Positions 15,295 to 23,683 of a stretch of 64,000 bases of DNA are shown in pieces; position 1 is the first letter of the stretch, and each line of letters opens with the position of its first letter. The stretch comes from Nocardioides albidus (lineage in GTDB: Bacteria > Actinomycetota > Actinomycetes > Propionibacteriales > Nocardioidaceae). The position numbers and the translations under genes were made by a program. The notes beneath the pieces were generated by a model, which saw only the letters and a list, made by a program, of their open reading frames with translations, was not told the DNA's origin and ran no database searches. Location of the stretch: positions 413,549-477,548 of the forward strand of contig NZ_VDMP01000024.1 in assembly GCF_006335005.1 (NCBI RefSeq). Reading direction: 5' to 3'.

Positions 15295-17460
15295 TCAGGC
15301 GACGACGACCAGTCGCTGGGTGGCGCGGGTCATCGCGACGTATCGGTCGACCGCCCCCTCGATCCCGATGCCGAGCCGCTCCGGCTCGACGAGCACCACC
15401 AGGTCGAACTCCAGGCCCTTCGCGTGCTCCGGTGCGAGCGAGCGGACGCGCGGAGACGCGGGGAAGGACGGGTCGCCGATGACGCACGCGACGCCCTCGT
15501 CGTGCTCCGCGAGCCACTCCTCGACGATGGCGACGAGCTCGCTCCGGTCGGCGTACCGGACCGGTTCGCCGGTGCTGCGGACCGAGGTCGGCACGTTGGC
15601 GTCCGGCAGGACCGCGCGGATCACCGGTGCCGCGGCCGCCATCACCTCGACCGGGGTGCGGTAGTTGATCGTCAGCGTCGCGAGCCCGACGTCGCGCAGC
15701 CCGACGCGCTCGAGCCGCTCGGACCACGACTCGGTGAACCCGTGCCGCGCCTGCGCGCGATCCCCGACGACCGTGAGGCTGCGCGAAGGACAGCGGCGCA
15801 GCAGCATCTGCCACTCGGCGTCGGTGAGCTCCTGGGCCTCGTCGACGACGACATGGGCGAACGGCCCGGCGAAGCGACCCGGATCGCCGGGGAGGGCCTC
15901 CGGCCGCCCGCCGTCGGCGGCCAGGGCGCCGCGCAGGTCGGCCCCGCGCAGCATCGACATGATCATCATGTCGGAGTCGTCGGTCGCGATCAGGTGGTCG
16001 ACGACGCGGTCCATCTCCTCGCGCTCCGCGGCGGCGCTCGCCTCCCGGCGGCGCCGCGCGCGGGCCGCCTCGGGGTCACCCAGCCTGGCCCGGGCCACGT
16101 CGAGGAGCGGGAGGTCGGCGGTGGTCCACACCTGCGGTCCGGTACGCCGAAGGGCGCGGACCTCGTCGGGCGAGAGCCAGCGGGCGCAGTGCCGGAGATA
16201 GGCCGGCACCTCCCACAGGTCACCGACCAGGTCGGTCGCCTCGATCATCGGCCAGGCCCGGGTCACCGCGTCGACGAGCTCGTCGTTGCGACGCAGCGAA
16301 CGGCGGATCTGCTCCGGGGAGGCGTCCACGTCGTCGTGCTTGTCCACGAGGATGTCCAGCAGCGCATCCCAGACCTGGTCGCGGGCCTCGTTGTGGGGCG
16401 TGCCGGGGTCCGGCGCACCGAACGCCTCCGCCCAGTCGCCGGGACCCAGCCAGACCTCCGCCCAGTCCGTCTCGACGACCATGCCCTCCGTCGGCGGCTC
16501 CTCGTAGAGACGCACCGCGGGCTCGACGGCCGTCACCATCGCGGCGTCGGACTTGAGCCGGGCGACCTCCGGATCGGTCTCCTCGACCGCCGTGGAGCCC
16601 TCGACGACGAGATCGCGCATGGTGCACGTCAGCACGCCCTCCTCACCGAGGCTCGGCAGGACGTCGGCAACGTAGGCGAGATAGGGCTGGTGCGGCCCCA
16701 CGAAGAGGACCCCGCCCCGCCCGTCGCCCAGCCGGGGATCGGCGTACAGCAGGTAGGCCGCGCGGTGGAGGGCCACGACGGTCTTGCCGGTGCCGGGACC
16801 TCCGTCGACGACGAGGGTGCCGCGGGAGCCGGCCCGGATGATCGCGTCCTGGTCGGCCTGGATCGTGGCGAGCACGTCGCGCATCTGCTCCGAGCGGCTG
16901 CTGCCCAGGCTCGCGACGAAGGCGGACTGGTCGTCGAGCGCAGCGCCACCGGCGGCCAGCGCGTCGGCGCTGAACACCTCGTCCCAGTAGTCGGTGACGC
17001 GTCCACCGGTCCAGCGGTAACGCCGTCGGCTGACCAGCCCCATCGGCTGAGCGTGCGTGGCGCCGAAGAAGGGCTCGGCGGCGGGGGAGCGCCAGTCCAC
17101 CAGGAGCCGCCGGCCGTCGACGTCCGTCAGCCCGAACCGGCCGACGTACACCGTCTCGCCGTCAGCCGTCACCATGCGCCCCAGGCACAGGTCGAGGCGA
17201 TAGCGGCGCAACGCCCGCAGCCGCGAGCCGAGGCGGTGCACCTCGAGATCGCGGTCCATCGCCTCCTGCCCGGTTCCACCCGGCTGACGGCGTACGTCGG
17301 CCAGGCGGTCCTCGAGCTCGGCGACGGTACGCTCGAGACTGGTCTCGATCGCCCCGAAGTGCGCCTCGTCGGCAGCGATGAGACCGGGGTCGGCCTTGGC
17401 CGGGTGATCGTGGAGGTCGAACGCGCGAGTCGTCGCGTGGGTCAAATCGTCAGCTCCCAT
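15295..17460 (-). CDS. helR: HelR-type RNA polymerase-displacing helicase
   Basis: UvrD/HelD-like superfamily 1 ATPase of 721 residues, the usual HelR/HelD length. An N-terminal coiled coil (about 29-95) corresponds to the arm that enters the RNA polymerase secondary channel. Walker A is at about 219-227 (GGPGTGKT), the DEAQE Walker B motif follows at about 555, and the C-terminal motif VDRYVAMTRATQRL is typical. HelD recycles stalled RNA polymerase; Streptomyces HelR additionally dislodges rifamycins and confers tolerance. The HelR assignment over plain HelD rests on the rifamycin-associated element found upstream at 17515-17534. ATG start with 55 bp to the element. Confidence 0.85.
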   Translation of the reverse strand: MGADDLTHATTRAFDLHDHPAKADPGLIAADEAHFGAIETSLERTVAELEDRLADVRRQPGGTGQEAMDRDLEVHRLGSRLRALRRYRLDLCLGRMVTADGETVYVGRFGLTDVDGRRLLVDWRSPAAEPFFGATHAQPMGLVSRRRYRWTGGRVTDYWDEVFSADALAAGGAALDDQSAFVASLGSSRSEQMRDVLATIQADQDAIIRAGSRGTLVVDGGPGTGKTVVALHRAAYLLYADPRLGDGRGGVLFVGPHQPYLAYVADVLPSLGEEGVLTCTMRDLVVEGSTAVEETDPEVARLKSDAAMVTAVEPAVRLYEEPPTEGMVVETDWAEVWLGPGDWAEAFGAPDPGTPHNEARDQVWDALLDILVDKHDDVDASPEQIRRSLRRNDELVDAVTRAWPMIEATDLVGDLWEVPAYLRHCARWLSPDEVRALRRTGPQVWTTADLPLLDVARARLGDPEAARARRRREASAAAEREEMDRVVDHLIATDDSDMMIMSMLRGADLRGALAADGGRPEALPGDPGRFAGPFAHVVVDEAQELTDAEWQMLLRRCPSRSLTVVGDRAQARHGFTESWSERLERVGLRDVGLATLTINYRTPVEVMAAAAPVIRAVLPDANVPTSVRSTGEPVRYADRSELVAIVEEWLAEHDEGVACVIGDPSFPASPRVRSLAPEHAKGLEFDLVVLVEPERLGIGIEGAVDRYVAMTRATQRLVVVA

Positions 17461-17514
17461 GGGGGTTCTCGTGGCCGGTCGGCCCTGCGGAGACCGGGAT
17501 TCTGCCTCCTCCCA

Positions 17515-17534
17515 GGGGCCTTGCGGCAAGCCCC
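17515..17534 (-). promoter_or_regulatory. Rifamycin-associated element (RAE)
   Basis: On the minus strand this reads GGGGCTTGCCGCAAGGCCCC, an interrupted inverted repeat (GGGGCTTGC / GCAAG-GCCCC). As I recall it, this matches the RAE found before rifamycin-inactivating and helR genes in actinomycetes. Its edge lies 54 bp before the helR ATG. A TATAGC hexamer (17547-17542, minus) sits 7 bp further upstream, so the element may begin at the transcript start. The divergent VOC gene lies on its other side. Confidence 0.8.
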
Positions 17535-17607
17535 CCTGTCCGCTATACGTTGAGAGTGGCGGGGCGTGGAAGAGAGACTGTCGGAGCCTCCCGGTAGAAC
17601 CGGAGCC

Positions 17608-18069
17608 ATGAGCCGACACCTCCAGATCACGTTCGACTGCCACGACCCGCGCGCCCTCTCGTCGTTCTGGCGCGACGTCCTCGGCTACGTGCACCCCGGA
17701 CCGCCCGGCGTCGCCCTGGCGCCCGGCGACGACCCGCTCGCCGCCTGGGACGCGTTCCTCGAGCGGATCGGCGTCCCGGAGCCGGCGCGCAACGCGCGCT
17801 CGGCCATCGAGGACCCCGACGGCGACGGTCCCCGGCTGTTCTTCCAGCAGGTGCCCGAGGACAAGGTCGCCAAGAACCGCGTCCACCTCGACGTCCGCGC
17901 GGCCCCCGGATCGGCGGGGGAGGAGCGGATGGCCGCGCTCGAGGCGGAGTGCGAGCGCCTCGTCGCGCTCGGCGCGACTCGGGTGGAGCGGCACGAGCCC
18001 GCGCCCCCGATGTCCGCCGGCCACATCGTGATGGCCGACCCGGAGGGCAACGAGTTCTGCCTCGACTAG
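17608..18069 (+). CDS. VOC family protein
   Basis: Glyoxalase-like VOC protein of 153 residues of the short actinomycete type: starts RHLQITFDCHDPRALSSFWRDVLGY and ends IVMADPEGNEFCLD, the usual termini of this subgroup. The ATG at 17608 is chosen over an in-frame ATG 14 codons upstream, which is poorly placed in the promoter region of helR. It is divergent from helR, with the RAE between them, so rifamycin-dependent expression is possible. Function unknown. Confidence 0.8.
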   Translation: MSRHLQITFDCHDPRALSSFWRDVLGYVHPGPPGVALAPGDDPLAAWDAFLERIGVPEPARNARSAIEDPDGDGPRLFFQQVPEDKVAKNRVHLDVRAAPGSAGEERMAALEAECERLVALGATRVERHEPAPPMSAGHIVMADPEGNEFCLD

Positions 18070-18079
18070 GGTCGCTGCG

Positions 18080-18556
18080 ATGATCCGTGAGCGCAGGGAG
18101 CAGGATCTCGGCCGCCTGGCCGACATGTTGCTCGAGCTCCCCGACGGGCCGGGGGTCCTGGCCGGCCGATCGCCGCGGACATGGCTCACCGAGATCGAGG
18201 CGGACCTCTCCTGGGTGTTCGACCAGGCACCGGTCAGCGTGGCTCCGACGAGGAACGTGGTCGGGCACGTCCAGGTCTACCGACCACCGGCGGACGTTGC
18301 GTGGGTCGACCGAGCAGCCGAGGCCGCCGGGGTGGCCCCCGAGCGCCTCCTCGTGATCGGGCGCCTCTTCGTTCGGCGGATGAAGCACGACCAGGGCATC
18401 GCGCGCTATCTGCTCAAGGAGGCCGTCGGGCAGATCGCGGCCCAGGGACAGGTCGCGGTCCTCGATCCGGACGGCCTCGCGCTCGTGCCGCCCGCCCTCG
18501 TGACCCGTCTCCGCTTCGCGGGCGATCCGCCGGTCCTCGGCCCTCTCAGCGGCTGA
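18080..18556 (+). CDS. GNAT-like N-acetyltransferase
   Basis: Small acetyltransferase-like protein of 158 residues. The motif LFVRRMKHDQGIARYLLKEAV at about 95-115 resembles GNAT motif A (acetyl-CoA pyrophosphate binding, normally Q/RxxGxG/A; here HDQGIA). N-terminal helices and VVGHVQVYR strand fit the fold. It begins 10 bp after the VOC gene, so the two probably share a transcript. Substrate unknown. Confidence 0.7.
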   Translation: MIRERREQDLGRLADMLLELPDGPGVLAGRSPRTWLTEIEADLSWVFDQAPVSVAPTRNVVGHVQVYRPPADVAWVDRAAEAAGVAPERLLVIGRLFVRRMKHDQGIARYLLKEAVGQIAAQGQVAVLDPDGLALVPPALVTRLRFAGDPPVLGPLSG

Positions 18557-18661
18557 GCACCGGCGCGCCGGGCACGCTGCTCGCGCTCGCAAGGCTGACC
18601 CTGTTCAGCCTCCGGAAGCGGGCGTAGTGTGCGAAGGATCCTGCACCGATAGGAGAAGCCC

Positions 18662-20380
18662 ATGCGCCGGCATCACATCGGAGTTCTCGCCGTCCTCGCC
18701 GCGGGATTGACCCTCGCGGCACCCGGCACCGGAGCCCAGGCCGAGCCCCAGGCGGCCGTCGCGGCGGCCAACGGGACGGGCGAGTTCGTCGTCTTCTACG
18801 CGGACGGCACCAGCGCCGGACAGGCACGGCAGGCCATCGCCGCCGCCGGCGGCGTCGTCCGGGACGAGGTCGCGCAGCTCGGGGTCGCGAAGGTCACCAC
18901 CGACGACAGCGGGTTCTCCGCCGCCGTGCTCAGGTCCGGAGCGGTGCGCTCCGTCGTCCGCAACCACTCCGTCGGGATCGGGACGCAGGGGATGCAGCAT
19001 CGCTTCGCCGACGAGCGAGCACTCGACGACCGCGCGACCTACGCCGCGACCGCGGGCAAGGCCGGGCCGGTCGGGCCGAAGGACAAGAAGGCGGGGCCGG
19101 AGAGCTTCTCCTGGCTGCAGTGGGACATGAGGATGATCGGCGCCACGGCCGACGGCGCCCACGCGCACACGACGGGCGAGGGTGTCCTGGTCGGCGTCAT
19201 GGACACCGGGATCGACGCCAGCCACCCCGACCTCGCCCCCAACTTCGACGCGGAGCTGAGCCGCAACTTCACGACCGACATCCCGGAGATCGACGGGCCC
19301 TGCGAGGTCGCCACCTGTCAGGACCCGGCCGACGTCGACGACGGCGGGCACGGCACCCATGTGGCGGGCACGATCGCCGCGGCGTACGACGGTCGCGGCA
19401 TCGCCGGCGTCGCGCCGGACGCGACCCTGGTCAACGTCCGCGCCGGGCAGGACTCGGGATACTTCTTCTTCTTCGAGACCCTCGCCGCACTGACCTACGC
19501 CGGCGACGCCGGCCTCGACGTCGTCAACATGAGCTTCTACACCGACCCGTGGCTCTACAACTGCGCGTCGGCGGCCGACTACGTCGCCGGGACGCCGACC
19601 CCGGAGGAGATCGCACAGCAGGCCGCGATCCGCAGCGGCATCCTCGACGCGGTGGCCTACGCGCGTAGCCGCGGCGTGACACTGGTGGCGGCCGCGGGCA
19701 ACCAGCACACCGACCTCGCCGCGCCGACCCGCTTCGACGACACCAGCCCGGACTACCCGGCCGGCAGCGAGAAGGTGCGGACGGTCACGAGCAACTGCCT
19801 CGACCTGCCGTCCGAGGCGCCTGGGGTGATCCATGTGTCCGCGATCGGACCGTCGACCGTGAAGGCGGACTACTCCACCTGGGGCCTGGGCTCCATCGAC
19901 GTCGCCGCCCCCGGCGGCTGGTTCCGCGACCACTTCGGCACCAACGACCACCGTGAGCCGGAGAACATGGTGCTGTCGACCTACCCGGCGAAGGTGGCCG
20001 CCGAGGAGGGCGCGGTCAACCCGGGCGGCGGACTGAGCGATCCTCACTTCTACCTCCGGGAGTGCGACCACGGCACCTGCGCCTACTACCAGTACCTCCA
20101 GGGGACCTCGATGGCATCCCCGCACGCAGCGGGCGTGGCGGCGCTGATCATCGCCGCCCACGGCACCCCGGACGGAGCGGGCGGCTTCAGCATGTCGCCG
20201 GACGCGGTCCACCAGGTCATGACCGGCACGGCGACCCCCACGGCCTGCCCGGACCCGGCGTTGCTGGACTACACGCAGGAGGGACGGCCGGCCAGTTGGA
20301 ACGCCACGTGCGTCGGAACACCTGCGTTCAACAGCAACTACGGCCACGGGATCATCGACGCGGAGGCTGCCACGGAGTAG
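18662..20380 (+). CDS. Secreted S8 family serine peptidase (subtilase)
   Basis: Exported subtilisin-like protease of 572 residues. A Sec signal peptide spans about 1-27 (ending AGAQA). An inhibitor-I9-like prodomain follows (about 38-105, FVVFYADGTSAGQARQ). The catalytic domain carries Asp181 (DTGID), His230 (GHGTHVAG) and Ser483 (GTSMASPH). A lysine/glycine-rich linker precedes the catalytic domain, and cysteines around 220-226 and 290-390 suggest disulfides. No LPxTG or transmembrane anchor, so it is probably released. AGGAG lies 7 bases before the ATG, which settles the start. Likely nutritional or processing protease. Confidence 0.93.
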   Translation: MRRHHIGVLAVLAAGLTLAAPGTGAQAEPQAAVAAANGTGEFVVFYADGTSAGQARQAIAAAGGVVRDEVAQLGVAKVTTDDSGFSAAVLRSGAVRSVVRNHSVGIGTQGMQHRFADERALDDRATYAATAGKAGPVGPKDKKAGPESFSWLQWDMRMIGATADGAHAHTTGEGVLVGVMDTGIDASHPDLAPNFDAELSRNFTTDIPEIDGPCEVATCQDPADVDDGGHGTHVAGTIAAAYDGRGIAGVAPDATLVNVRAGQDSGYFFFFETLAALTYAGDAGLDVVNMSFYTDPWLYNCASAADYVAGTPTPEEIAQQAAIRSGILDAVAYARSRGVTLVAAAGNQHTDLAAPTRFDDTSPDYPAGSEKVRTVTSNCLDLPSEAPGVIHVSAIGPSTVKADYSTWGLGSIDVAAPGGWFRDHFGTNDHREPENMVLSTYPAKVAAEEGAVNPGGGLSDPHFYLRECDHGTCAYYQYLQGTSMASPHAAGVAALIIAAHGTPDGAGGFSMSPDAVHQVMTGTATPTACPDPALLDYTQEGRPASWNATCVGTPAFNSNYGHGIIDAEAATE

Positions 20381-20425
20381 CGCCGAAGGCGTGGTCGACC
20401 TGGGGCCGGTGCTGGTGCGCCCGGG

Positions 20426-21184
20426 TCACCCGACCGGAGCGACGCTGACCTTCGTGCCGAGGACCTGGCCCTGCGCGTCGAGGAAGGTCAAGGTCACCTG
20501 CGGCACGCCGACCGCCTCGGGCAGCGCGGCGCCGTACCCGTGGGAGTCGTCCCGCACCGGCAACGTGCGGTCGACGCCGGGCGCCTGGACCCGCACCTGC
20601 GTGGCGGCCGGCCACGGCGAGACGCCGTAGACCAGGGGCTCGCTGTCGGTGAAGTAGCCGCCGAGCTGGTCCGGCGACGTGAGCTCCTGGGGCGGCACGT
20701 CGTCGCCGACCCAGATGATCCCGCCGCAGCCGTACTCGAGCTCCTTCTTCGTGGGCGTTCCCGTGCCGTCCCAGACGCCGTCGCTCATCGCGTAGCAGAC
20801 CTTGCCCGTCGAGGACGTCGCCACCCAGATCGCGAAGACGCCGTGGTCGGTGTCGAACTGGGCGACGAGCGCGGGCTCGTGGAGCTCGCCGAGCCCGTTG
20901 CCGGTGGTGTTGGGCTGGCGGGCGAAGTCCTCGATCGCGCTGGTCACGACATCGATCGGACCGCCGAGCGCGAAGGCGGTGGTGCTGCCGACGGCCGAGA
21001 GCGCCAGCCCCAGCCCGATCGCGGTCCGACGGCGACCGCGTCGGCGGCGTACCGCCGCTGCCCGCGCGGCAGCCCGGTCGTCGCGGAGGATCCGGGCCAG
21101 AGTCGCCTCGGACCAGTCGGGGTCGAGGGCCGGGGGAGTGGGGGCGAGGTCCGTGACGCGGGCGGCGAGGGAGTCCGTGGTCAT
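20426..21184 (-). CDS. Single-pass membrane protein, possible anti-sigma factor
   Basis: Unrecognised 252-residue protein. A cytoplasmic N-terminal region of about 55 residues rich in Arg/Ala is followed by one membrane helix (about 55-75, AIGLGLALSAVGSTTAFAL) and an extracytoplasmic domain of about 175 residues with Cys pairs near 136 and 157. The start overlaps the ECF sigma gene stop (ATGA). Position and topology fit an anti-sigma factor, but the zinc anti-sigma motif HxxxCxxC is absent from the N-terminal part. It could equally be the membrane target gene of the sigma factor. Confidence 0.65.
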   Translation of the reverse strand: MTTDSLAARVTDLAPTPPALDPDWSEATLARILRDDRAAARAAAVRRRRGRRRTAIGLGLALSAVGSTTAFALGGPIDVVTSAIEDFARQPNTTGNGLGELHEPALVAQFDTDHGVFAIWVATSSTGKVCYAMSDGVWDGTGTPTKKELEYGCGGIIWVGDDVPPQELTSPDQLGGYFTDSEPLVYGVSPWPAATQVRVQAPGVDRTLPVRDDSHGYGAALPEAVGVPQVTLTFLDAQGQVLGTKVSVAPVG

Positions 21185-21726
21185 CGCAGTCCACCTTCGG
21201 TGAGGGGTCGGCTGGGGGTGGCGGCACGCAGGTCCGTGGGTGGGTCGAGGTCGGCGAGAGCGGCGCGGGCGCGGTGGGCGCGGACCCGGAAGGTGCCCGG
21301 GCGCAGTCCGAGGACGTCGGCCGCGGCGTCGGGGGACAGGCCGTCCCAGGCGACGAGGAGCAGCGCCTCGCGGTGGTCGTCGGGGAGGGCGGCCAGCGCT
21401 TCCAGCGCGGCCATCCGGTCGGTCGCGAGCATGCCCGCGTCGGCCTCGGGGCGAGCCGCCCGGTCCAGCAGCTCGAGCCGGTCGCGGAGGGCCGTGCGGC
21501 GGCGGGCCGAGCGCCGGCTGTTGCCGACGACCTTGCGCGCCGTCGCGATCAGCCAGCCGATCGGCGGGTCCGGGACGTCGTCCCAGCGGCGCCAGGCCTG
21601 CATGAACGTCTCGGCGACGACGTCCTGGACGTCGTCGGGCGCCACGTGGCGGCGTACGTAGGCCGCGACGCGGGGTCCGTCGCGGCGCCACGCCTCGCTG
21701 AAGTCGGCGTCCTCGGGAGTGCTCAT
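21181..21726 (-). CDS. ECF-type RNA polymerase sigma factor
   Basis: Sigma-70 family ECF factor of 181 residues. Region 2 spans about 20-85 (DVQDVVAETFMQAWRRWD, PIGWLIATARKVVGN) and region 4 about 108-160 (LPDDHREALLLVAWDGLSPDAAADVLGLRPGT, helix-turn-helix). It overlaps both neighbours by 4 bp: the duplicated unknown protein upstream and the putative anti-sigma membrane protein downstream. This strict coupling suggests fixed stoichiometry. Confidence 0.92.
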   Translation of the reverse strand: MSTPEDADFSEAWRRDGPRVAAYVRRHVAPDDVQDVVAETFMQAWRRWDDVPDPPIGWLIATARKVVGNSRRSARRRTALRDRLELLDRAARPEADAGMLATDRMAALEALAALPDDHREALLLVAWDGLSPDAAADVLGLRPGTFRVRAHRARAALADLDPPTDLRAATPSRPLTEGGLR

Positions 21727-22532
21727 GTCCTTGTAGTGTCCGGCCGGCCCCCGGTGTTACGGCTGGACCTGAGGACGGCCTCCACCGCCGGCGCACGCAC
21801 CCGCACCATCGAGACGAGCGGTACGTCGTCGCGGAGCCACGCGTCGCCCGTCAGCTCGTCCGCGTCACCGACGTAGGTGTCGTCGAGGTCGCTCGATCGG
21901 GCCGAGAGGTCGTCCTCGACCGGACACAACAGCACACCGTCGGCATCGACCGACCAGCCGCGCTGCACGAGGTCGTCACGGAGCTCGGCGGTGACCACCA
22001 GCTCGACCCCGTCGACGGCGGAGACGGACTCGTTGGCGAGCAGGGCGCCGGCGAGCCCGACGACGTACGCAGGGCGGGGGAGTCCCAGCGCCGTCACCGC
22101 CTCCCGCAGACGTGGCCAGGTCCAGGTCAGGGATTCCGGCGTCGGCTCGGAGTCGGAGGCGGACCGGGCGAGGAAGCTCTCGATGGCCTGCCGCTCGATC
22201 CGCAGCACCGAGACGACGCGCAGCCCGTCCTGGTGCCAGGCGTCGGCGATCAGGGTCGCGATCGGTGCGGTGTAGGTGTCGCTGACGTCGCCGCCGCGGA
22301 CCACCAGACCGGGTTCGCCGGGGCAGGTCAGTCCGTCCTTGTCGGCGCTGTACGGCCAGTCCTCCCTGGTGAGCTCCTCGCGGAGCTGGTCGGTGGCGAG
22401 CAGCACCACCTCGTCGGCGGACTCGACGGACTCGTTGGCGAGCATGGCACCGGCGAGTCCGACCACGTACTGGTCCTCGGGCAGCTCCAGGGCCACGACG
22501 GTCGAGCGCAGGCGGGGCCACGTCCAGAGCAC
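21723..22532 (-). CDS. Unknown protein with tandem duplicated domain
   Basis: I do not recognise this family. The 269 residues consist of two copies of a roughly 118-residue module (about 3-122 and 136-255). Both begin WTWPRLR, contain YVVGLAGAxLANESV, a cysteine-containing CP segment after a Trp/Asp-rich stretch, DTY, DAW, and VSxxR. No signal peptide or membrane helix. The start codon is GTG. The stop overlaps the start of the ECF sigma gene (ATGA), making this the lead gene of the sigma operon, so a role in sensing or in the same response is possible (inference). Confidence 0.72.
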   Translation of the reverse strand: MLWTWPRLRSTVVALELPEDQYVVGLAGAMLANESVESADEVVLLATDQLREELTREDWPYSADKDGLTCPGEPGLVVRGGDVSDTYTAPIATLIADAWHQDGLRVVSVLRIERQAIESFLARSASDSEPTPESLTWTWPRLREAVTALGLPRPAYVVGLAGALLANESVSAVDGVELVVTAELRDDLVQRGWSVDADGVLLCPVEDDLSARSSDLDDTYVGDADELTGDAWLRDDVPLVSMVRVRAPAVEAVLRSSRNTGGRPDTTRT

Positions 22533-22552
22533 GGAGCAGTTCTATCCCAGGA

Positions 22553-23143
22553 TCAGCGTCGGGTCTCGTACCTGGTGAGCACGACGCCCTCGGGGAAGGT
22601 CAGCGTCTCCACGAGCTCCAGGTTCACCCAGTCGTCCAAGGCCGTGAAGAACGGGGTGCCGCCGCCCACCAGCACCGGCGCGGTGGCCAGCACAAACTCG
22701 TCGATCAGCCCGGCCCGCATTGCTGCCGCAGCCAGGGTGGCGCCGCCGATGTCCATCGGAGGGCCGTCCTCGGCCTTGAGTCGACTGATCTCGGCGACCG
22801 CGTCGCCGGTGACCAGGCGGGCGTTCACGTCCTCCGCGCCCAGCGTGCCGAGCGGGCCGGAAGTGCTGAGCGTCGAGGAGAACACCGCCTTGGGCATGGC
22901 CATCCAGCGCTGGCGGAACTCGAGCTCCGCCGGCGTGACGCCGGGCTGCTGGTCCGCCGTCGGCCAGTGCGAGCTCATCGTCTCCCACAGCTTGCGTCCG
23001 TAAAGCGCCAGCCCGGTGGAGCCGACCCGGTCGGACCACCACTGGAACAGATCGTCGCTCGGCACGCTCCAGCCGATGTCGTCGCCGGGTGCGGCGATGT
23101 AGCCGTCCAGGCTGACGTTCATCCCGAACGTGAGCTTGCGCAT
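22553..23143 (-). CDS. Dihydrofolate reductase family protein (RibD C-terminal-like)
   Basis: Reductase-fold protein of 196 residues. The start MRKLTFGMNVSLDGYIA, YGRKLWETM, and GGATLAAAAMRAGLIDEFVLATAPVLVGGG segments are typical of actinomycete DHFR/RibD-C-like reductases that use NADPH. True folate reduction is unlikely; members often act on unknown pterin or flavin-related substrates. It lies 20 bp upstream of the duplicated-protein/sigma operon on the same strand and might be cotranscribed with it. Confidence 0.85.
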   Translation of the reverse strand: MRKLTFGMNVSLDGYIAAPGDDIGWSVPSDDLFQWWSDRVGSTGLALYGRKLWETMSSHWPTADQQPGVTPAELEFRQRWMAMPKAVFSSTLSTSGPLGTLGAEDVNARLVTGDAVAEISRLKAEDGPPMDIGGATLAAAAMRAGLIDEFVLATAPVLVGGGTPFFTALDDWVNLELVETLTFPEGVVLTRYETRR

Positions 23144-23242
23144 GGCACCAGCCTCCCGTGCGTCGGTGGTCTACGGCAGGGCCCGGCGGGCCGTCGTACC
23201 TGACGATTCTGCTCTGCTTCCGCCGTTCACAGAACCGATCCG

Positions 23243-23683
23243 TCAGGTGCGGTGCGCCGGCTCTTCGTCGTACTCGTCGCCGTCGGGGTCAGCGCGGAAC
23301 TCCTCCCACGCGGCGCGGCCCTGGGCTCGTAGGCTCGCGCCCCCGTCGGCGAGCCTGGCCGTCTCTGCCAGCAGGTCGCGCATGGCCTGCCGTGCGTTGC
23401 GCAGGTAGGCCGGGTGTCGCATCACCTCACCGCGGGTCAGTTCGCCGGCCCGGAGCTGGGCCAGTAGAGCGTGGTACTCGGGGTCGGTCGTGCGACGGGC
23501 GAGCGCCTCCAGCGGGTCGCGACCCTGCCCCGGGCCAGCCTCGGACTGGGGGATCCGCATCTTGGTGGCCCGCCGCGCTTGCTCCTGGGCACGTGCAACC
23601 AGGGCCTTGACCTCCGGCGGCAGGTCGGGTGGCGTGAGCCGTGGCAGGGTGAACGGCTGCTCGGGGTCGCGTGGCCAGACCAT
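23243..23683 (-). CDS. Charged helical protein downstream of WXG-like gene
   Basis: Unrecognised soluble protein of 146 residues: proline-rich N-terminus (about 5-24), a mostly helical, Arg/Ala/Glu-rich middle with a region at about 55-105 (DPLEALARRTTDPEYHALLAQ), and an acidic tail. No signal peptide or membrane helix. The ATG shares one base with the stop of the upstream ESX-like gene (TGATG), so the two are translationally coupled and it may be a partner, chaperone or immunity-like factor (inference). Confidence 0.65.
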   Translation of the reverse strand: MVWPRDPEQPFTLPRLTPPDLPPEVKALVARAQEQARRATKMRIPQSEAGPGQGRDPLEALARRTTDPEYHALLAQLRAGELTRGEVMRHPAYLRNARQAMRDLLAETARLADGGASLRAQGRAAWEEFRADPDGDEYDEEPAHRT

